Shown piece by piece: positions 60,341 to 64,000 of a DNA stretch of 64,000 nt. Origin of the DNA: Alphaproteobacteria bacterium (lineage in GTDB: Bacteria; Pseudomonadota; Alphaproteobacteria; Micropepsales; Micropepsaceae); assembly GCA_947475445.1 (NCBI GenBank), contig CANJLC010000001.1, forward strand, positions 186,001 to 250,000, read 5' to 3'. Within the stretch, counting starts at the first letter, position 1. Each line of letters starts with the position of its first letter. The notes beneath the pieces are model-generated. The model saw only the letters and a list, made by a program, of their open reading frames with translations. It was not told the DNA's origin and searched no databases. The position numbers and the translations under genes are program-made.

Positions 60341-60994
60341 GTGGCCGCTACACTGACCATCTCCAGCAAGAACTACTCATCCTGGTGCCTGCGCGGCTGG
60401 CTGCTCTGCCGCATGGCCGGGCTCGAATTTGACGAGGAAATGCTGCCTGCCAGCGACGCTTCGGCACGCGCCGAACTGCTTCTTTTATCGCCATCCTTCC
60501 TGGTACCGGCGCTGACCCACAATGGAATCAAGGTGTGGGATACGCTGGCGATTGCGGAATATCTGAACGAGACCTTTCCCAAAGCGGGCATCCTGCCTGC
60601 CGACCTCGCTGCCCGTGCCCATTGCCGGGCTGTTTCCGGCGAAATGCATTCCGGCTTCACGAATTTGCGCTCGGCGCTTCCGATGAACCTGAAATCCAGT
60701 TATCCCGGTTTCAAGGTTTGGGCAGGCGCGCAGGCCGATATTGACCGCATCGCCACGATCTGGCGCGAATGCCTGAAGAAATACGGTGGGCCCTATCTGT
60801 TCGGCGCGGCGCCGACATTGGCTGACGCCATGTATGCCCCGGTGGCGACCCGCTTCCACACCTATGACGTCAAGCTTGACCGGGCCGCGCAGGACTACCG
60901 CGACCTGATCCTGAGCCTGCCGGACATGCAGGAGTGGATCGAAGCCGCCAAGGCCGAGCCCGCGGCGGTCGAGGAACTGGAAGCGGAATTTTAA
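60341..60994 (+). CDS. Glutathione S-transferase family protein
   Basis: A 217-residue GST: N-terminal thioredoxin-like domain with ISSKNYSSWCLRGWLLCRMAGLEFDEE and LVPALTHNGIKVWDTLAIAEYLNETFP (the cis-Pro and the Asp-Thr in place of ES/DS for glutathione binding), then a helical C-terminal domain. It resembles the GstA/YfcF-like bacterial class. The start is GTG 60341, with GGGAGG nine bases upstream. Substrate unknown. The open frame runs far upstream, but only through the antisense of phaZ. Confidence 0.88.
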   Translation: MAATLTISSKNYSSWCLRGWLLCRMAGLEFDEEMLPASDASARAELLLLSPSFLVPALTHNGIKVWDTLAIAEYLNETFPKAGILPADLAARAHCRAVSGEMHSGFTNLRSALPMNLKSSYPGFKVWAGAQADIDRIATIWRECLKKYGGPYLFGAAPTLADAMYAPVATRFHTYDVKLDRAAQDYRDLILSLPDMQEWIEAAKAEPAAVEELEAEF

Positions 60995-61245
60995 ATCCTG
61001 CTGCTTGTACCCGTCACCCAGATGGGCGACTGAGGCTGCTTCGTCCAGGATCGGCGTGATCTTGTCCGGGTCGATGCGCACCATGATGTAATCAATGTGA
61101 TCGTCACGTGCTGGAACCCGTGGCCGGTACCGGTCGGGATCACCACGACATCGCCCTGTTTCAGATTGCAGGCCTTGCCGCCCTTGATGTCGTAGGCATT
61201 GTCGCCGGGACCGTTATAGGCGCACCGTTTCCTCGTCGGCCTTCA
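60995..61245 (-). pseudogene. Cupin-domain protein remnant with frameshift
   Basis: On the minus strand, one frame gives AYNGPGDNAYDIKGGKACNL then KQGDVVVIPTGTGHGFQHV, a cupin motif 2 (G-D-x-x-x-I-P-x-x-x-x-H). After GTG ACG ATC near 61103 the frame breaks, and the next frame continues DHIDYIMVRIDPDKITPILDEAASVAHLGDGYKQQD, clearly the rest of the same protein. The N-terminal cupin motif 1 is missing or scrambled upstream, where a second shift seems likely. No stop follows before the GST antisense. This is a decayed single-domain cupin gene of unknown original role. Confidence 0.65.
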
Positions 61246-61531
61246 ATCGTTCCGTCCTGTGGTCAGTTGCGACTGACTGTCGATGTCACGGTGGCAGCAG
61301 ATCTGGTTTCCTGCCCGATTGCCCGGCCGCCCCGCAAAGTCCGAGTTTTTGCGCAGGCTTGAGCCGTGATGACTCTGGTGACTGAGCAGTTGCAATAAAG
61401 AGCAGCCATCGGGTCGAAACTGAATCTAAATTTTTTTTCATAGTGCTTGCGGGCAGGGCAACGCTCTAAGCCATCGGCATAATGTCGTTTAAGCTGTGTT
61501 CAAATAATAGAATGGCTGGGAGGCGACAAGC
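61246..61531. other. Non-coding region before the M28 peptidase gene
   Basis: About 290 bases with no convincing gene. It includes an AT-rich stretch with a run of eight T (about 61432-61439), which fits a promoter region, and the GGGAGG Shine-Dalgarno of the peptidase. I see no clear operator or -35/-10 pair, nor a transposon end that would explain the adjacent cupin decay. Confidence 0.5.
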
Positions 61532-63301
61532 ATGCAGAAATTTTCAAAAGGCTGGATTTCGTTAGGTGCTGTAATGGCCGTTGCAGGTTTTGGCCTGTAT
61601 CAGGCTGAGGCCCAGCCAGGAAGCGCGATCTATAATCCGCAGAGTTGGGTTGTGCCGGACTATCCGGCCCACATCCTTCCCCCGGATGCAGCGGCTTACA
61701 AGGACATAGACGGCCATCACATCCATGACTATGTCGAATATCTGTCGGGCATCGCGGAACGCTATCGCGATAACGGCCACCCGCAATTCTGGGGCCGGTA
61801 CATCAGCACATCGGCCGAACACGAAGCGACAGACTGGATAGCGAAGAAATTCAAGGACGCCGGCCTGTCCGACGTTCATATCCAGACCGTTACCGATCCT
61901 GTTCCGCAATGGGCGCCCAAATCCTGGGAGGTATCGCTTGGCGGAAAAAAACTGACTTCAGCCATGGCGCCTTACGGCACCGCCTCAACCCATGGAAAGA
62001 CGCTGGATTTGCCGGTCGTCTATGTGGGAATGGGCAGTGAAGCCGATTACGTCAACCGGGATGTGCGCGGAAAAATCGCGTTCTACATCAAGGGGGATTC
62101 CGTATCGACAAACAGCATCAGCGGCCTGAGTTATGGCGCCGGCGAATGGCGGCAGGCCGTGGCCCATGGGGCTGCCGCCATTCTTGTGTCGGATATGCGC
62201 GGGGGTAACTTCCATGTTGAGGGCGGACAGGTCGACATTGATATTCCCGTCTTCCATCTCGGCACCGAGGATGCCGTGGCGATCCGCGACGCGATTGCCA
62301 AAGGTGGCGCAAATAATGCGCCGCACATCAAGCTCAGGCTGGATTCCGCCTGGGAGTCCGGCCGCACGGAAAAAATCGCCCTGGGCATGCTGCCGGGCAT
62401 GACGGACGAAAGGATTTACATAACCGCGCACCATGACGGCAAGTTCGATGGCGCGGGCGACGACGCCAGCGGCGTTGCCACCGAAATCGCGCTTGCCGAG
62501 CATTTTGCCAAGATTCCCAAGGCACAGCGCAAACGGACCATGTACTTCATCAGCGAGGCTGGTCACCACAATTACATCGCGTCCAACAAGAAGGGTCCGG
62601 ATTGGGGTGCGTTTGGCACCTGGTGGCTGTACCTGGACATGGAGCGCAAGAAGCTGTTCCCGAAGACGGCCTTGTTCATCAATGTCGAGCATCCCGCCGA
62701 AATGATCGCCCACGCCGGCACGACCGGGCGGACAAATGCCGTGGAACCGCTGTGGTGGTATGCCGGCGGTTCGTCTCGGCCTAACCTGACGAAAATCGCG
62801 ATCGATGCCTGGAATGAATTCGGCGTGCCCTTGTGGGTCGAGCCAACTTGTCCGGCGGGAAGCGAGAGCGGCAAGACCTATACCCACAAAACCTCTCTGA
62901 CCGACCCTCATGGGGAAAGCGTTACCTACAAGTGCCGGGGCGTTTCAGGCGAGATCGCGGAGATCGGCGAATGGTGGAAGGTCGTGCCGGGCGTCGTCAT
63001 CCAGTCCAGCAACTTTGCCTTCATGCACACCAGCGAAGACACCCCGGCCATCGTTCCTTGGTCCGGCTTGCAGGCTGCAACCCAGGCCTATTCGAAGATC
63101 ATTGATGAGGTGAACAAGCTGCCCTTGTCGGCGGTGGCGCGGCCGCCGGAACTTGCGAATGTGCATGTGCCAAAAATCCCGATGTGCGAGGCCTGGCTGA
63201 AAGACTCGTCGCAGCGTTGCATGACGCCCGAGCAGGAATGCAAGGAGTTTGCGAAGCTCTATCCGCTGGAAACTTGCGGGCCTGCCACCGGAAAATTTTG
63301 A
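61532..63301 (+). CDS. Secreted M28-type zinc peptidase with PA domain, altered catalytic Glu
   Basis: A 589-residue exported protein. Signal peptide MQKFSKGWISLGAVMAVAGFG...AEA, a protease-associated (PA) domain (about residues 165-275, VVYVGMGSEADYVNRDVRGKIAFYIKGD), then an M28 aminopeptidase core: H300/H301-D302 in AHHDG, D310/D311 in GDDASG, E342 in ISEAGHH, INVEHP and H499 in FMHTSEDTP. The family usually has Glu-Glu (general base plus zinc ligand); here Ser341-Glu342 takes that place, so activity is doubtful or differs. Large insertions and a Cys-containing C-terminus (CEAW, RCMTPEQECKEF, ETCGP) make it longer than typical. Confidence 0.8.
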   Translation: MQKFSKGWISLGAVMAVAGFGLYQAEAQPGSAIYNPQSWVVPDYPAHILPPDAAAYKDIDGHHIHDYVEYLSGIAERYRDNGHPQFWGRYISTSAEHEATDWIAKKFKDAGLSDVHIQTVTDPVPQWAPKSWEVSLGGKKLTSAMAPYGTASTHGKTLDLPVVYVGMGSEADYVNRDVRGKIAFYIKGDSVSTNSISGLSYGAGEWRQAVAHGAAAILVSDMRGGNFHVEGGQVDIDIPVFHLGTEDAVAIRDAIAKGGANNAPHIKLRLDSAWESGRTEKIALGMLPGMTDERIYITAHHDGKFDGAGDDASGVATEIALAEHFAKIPKAQRKRTMYFISEAGHHNYIASNKKGPDWGAFGTWWLYLDMERKKLFPKTALFINVEHPAEMIAHAGTTGRTNAVEPLWWYAGGSSRPNLTKIAIDAWNEFGVPLWVEPTCPAGSESGKTYTHKTSLTDPHGESVTYKCRGVSGEIAEIGEWWKVVPGVVIQSSNFAFMHTSEDTPAIVPWSGLQAATQAYSKIIDEVNKLPLSAVARPPELANVHVPKIPMCEAWLKDSSQRCMTPEQECKEFAKLYPLETCGPATGKF

Positions 63302-63311
63302 AGCATGGGAG

Positions 63312-63345
63312 CAGGGGGGCGTAGCAATACGCCCGCCTGTTTTTT
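63312..63345 (+). terminator. Strong intrinsic terminator after the M28 peptidase gene
   Basis: CAGG (63312-63315) and GGGCGTA (63317-63323) pair with TACGCCC (63328-63334) and CCTG (63336-63339) around a GCAA tetraloop, with one G-G mismatch, then six T (63340-63345). It reaches into the stop codon of the convergent AMP-binding gene. Confidence 0.92.
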
Positions 63346-64000
63346 AAGCGCTTTTCGGATTTTCGAGGTCCGCCTGGGCCAGCTTCTGGACCGCGACATA
63401 GTCGGTCTTGCCGGTTCCCAGCACCGGAACGGCCGGGACAATGAGGATTTTGCGGGGCACCGCCAGTTCCGAGACCCCGTGATTTTGCGCCCAGGCGATC
63501 AGGTCCATGCGCCGGGCATCCGGGGCGTCCGTCACCAGCACAATCTGCTCGCCTTTTGGCGGGCAGGGCAGCGACACGGCGGCGTGATGGTGGTCGGGCC
63601 ACAGCGCGGCGGCGCAATTCTCCACCACGCTCAGCGAAACTGTTTCGCCGCCGATCTTGGCGAAGCGTTTCATGCGGCCGCGAATGGCGATGAAGCCTTC
63701 TTCGTCGATGCTCACCACATCGCCGGTATTGTACCAGCCATCCGGCAGGCTCTGGATCTCGCCCGGCTTGTCGGCATTGATGTAGCCCAGCATCACGTTG
63801 GGGCCCTTGATCCAGAGCAGCCCGGCATTGGCGATGCCTTCCACCGGCTCCAGCCTTGTCTGCATGCCGGCCATGAGCCGCCCCACCGTGCCGGAGCGGT
63901 TGGCCTCGATCTGGTTTGCCGCCACCACGGGGGAGGCTTCCGTCACGCCATAGCCTTCCAGTATGTCCATTTCAAACTTGCGCCGGAACAAGGCGCGGGT
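63344..64000 (-). CDS. AMP-binding acyl-activating enzyme, N-terminal part outside window
   Basis: The 219 visible codons are the C-terminal part of an acyl-CoA/acyl-ACP synthetase-type enzyme: EGYGVTEASPVVAAN (A5-type), GLLWIKGPNVMLGYI, DGWYNTGDVVSIDEEGFIAIRGRMKRFAKIGGETVSL (A7, A8 motifs) and the catalytic-lysine region PVLGTGKTDYVAV (A10). The frame runs open to the right edge. The Gly-Gly-Glu-x-Val-Ser loop is shared with Aas-type enzymes (acyl-ACP synthetase and lysophospholipid acyltransferase), which is my best guess. Whether acyltransferase or MFS domains precede it cannot be seen. Confidence 0.85.
   Translation of the reverse strand, partial: TRALFRRKFEMDILEGYGVTEASPVVAANQIEANRSGTVGRLMAGMQTRLEPVEGIANAGLLWIKGPNVMLGYINADKPGEIQSLPDGWYNTGDVVSIDEEGFIAIRGRMKRFAKIGGETVSLSVVENCAAALWPDHHHAAVSLPCPPKGEQIVLVTDAPDARRMDLIAWAQNHGVSELAVPRKILIVPAVPVLGTGKTDYVAVQKLAQADLENPKSA

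Overview
The window reads as ordinary chromosome of a GC-rich (roughly low-60s % by eye) alphaproteobacterium. The signs are lineage-typical gene orders: fdxA-carD; aroK-aroB-hlyC next to xerD and accA; secA/argJ; ubiG divergent from lysC-ptsP-rodZ-ispG-prfA-prmC-DUF4167-clpB; and a cobS-cobT pair with a DnaJ-like gene. An intracellular PHA depolymerase, a B12-dependent methylmalonyl-CoA mutase and a GH17-GT2 glucan synthase fit a free-living heterotroph. I could not fix the genus. I saw no tRNA, rRNA, CRISPR array, insertion sequence or prophage. About 60 genes are packed tightly, with many ATGA or TGATG overlaps inside operons.

Layout. 1-6.1 kb: a minus-strand run ygfZ, tag, cysK, sseA, GNAT, POT transporter and metC (cut by the left edge), with a sulfur amino acid theme. 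6.1-11.8 kb: plus-strand pyrC-like, lysE-like, secreted FKBP, GH17-GT2 synthase and a small secreted repeat protein. 11.9-18.8 kb: FAD oxidase, Sua5/TsaC, YceI, SDR, MscS, a degenerate nuclease-fold protein, CarD and FdxA. 19.2-32.4 kb: methylmalonyl-CoA mutase, DUF3108, rpmB, a VUT-like membrane protein, cobT/cobS, J-domain protein, bolA, hlyC/corC, aroB/aroK, xerD, accA. 32.4-44.2 kb: an interrupted CsgG-like gene, corA, secA, argJ, osmC, mutT followed by a startless Flp pilin remnant, a methyltransferase, a Ser-rich secreted protein, comF, grxC, nitrilase-like, DUF1178, ubiG. 44.3-55.5 kb: the lysC to clpB housekeeping run. 55.6-64 kb: a PhyH-type dioxygenase, M23 endopeptidase, S1/P1 nuclease, phaZ, GST, a frameshifted cupin remnant, an M28-type secreted peptidase and an acyl-activating enzyme cut by the right edge.

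I did not find a clearly new multi-gene system. The most informative observations are fine-scale. (1) A CsgG-like exported protein gene has an in-frame TAA between its signal peptide and its mature domain. (2) A Flp-type pilin lies on mutT where an expected ATGA stop/start overlap reads ATAA, so the pilin has no start codon. (3) Five convergent gene pairs share a 4-bp palindromic CTAG or TTAA as reciprocal stop codons and a sixth pair abuts as TGATCA, while four other pairs have hairpin terminators. (4) Several enzymes have altered catalytic motifs (dihydroorotase HxH to QxH, M28 Glu-Glu to Ser-Glu, degenerate SNase core). (5) A cupin gene has decayed beside the GST gene.
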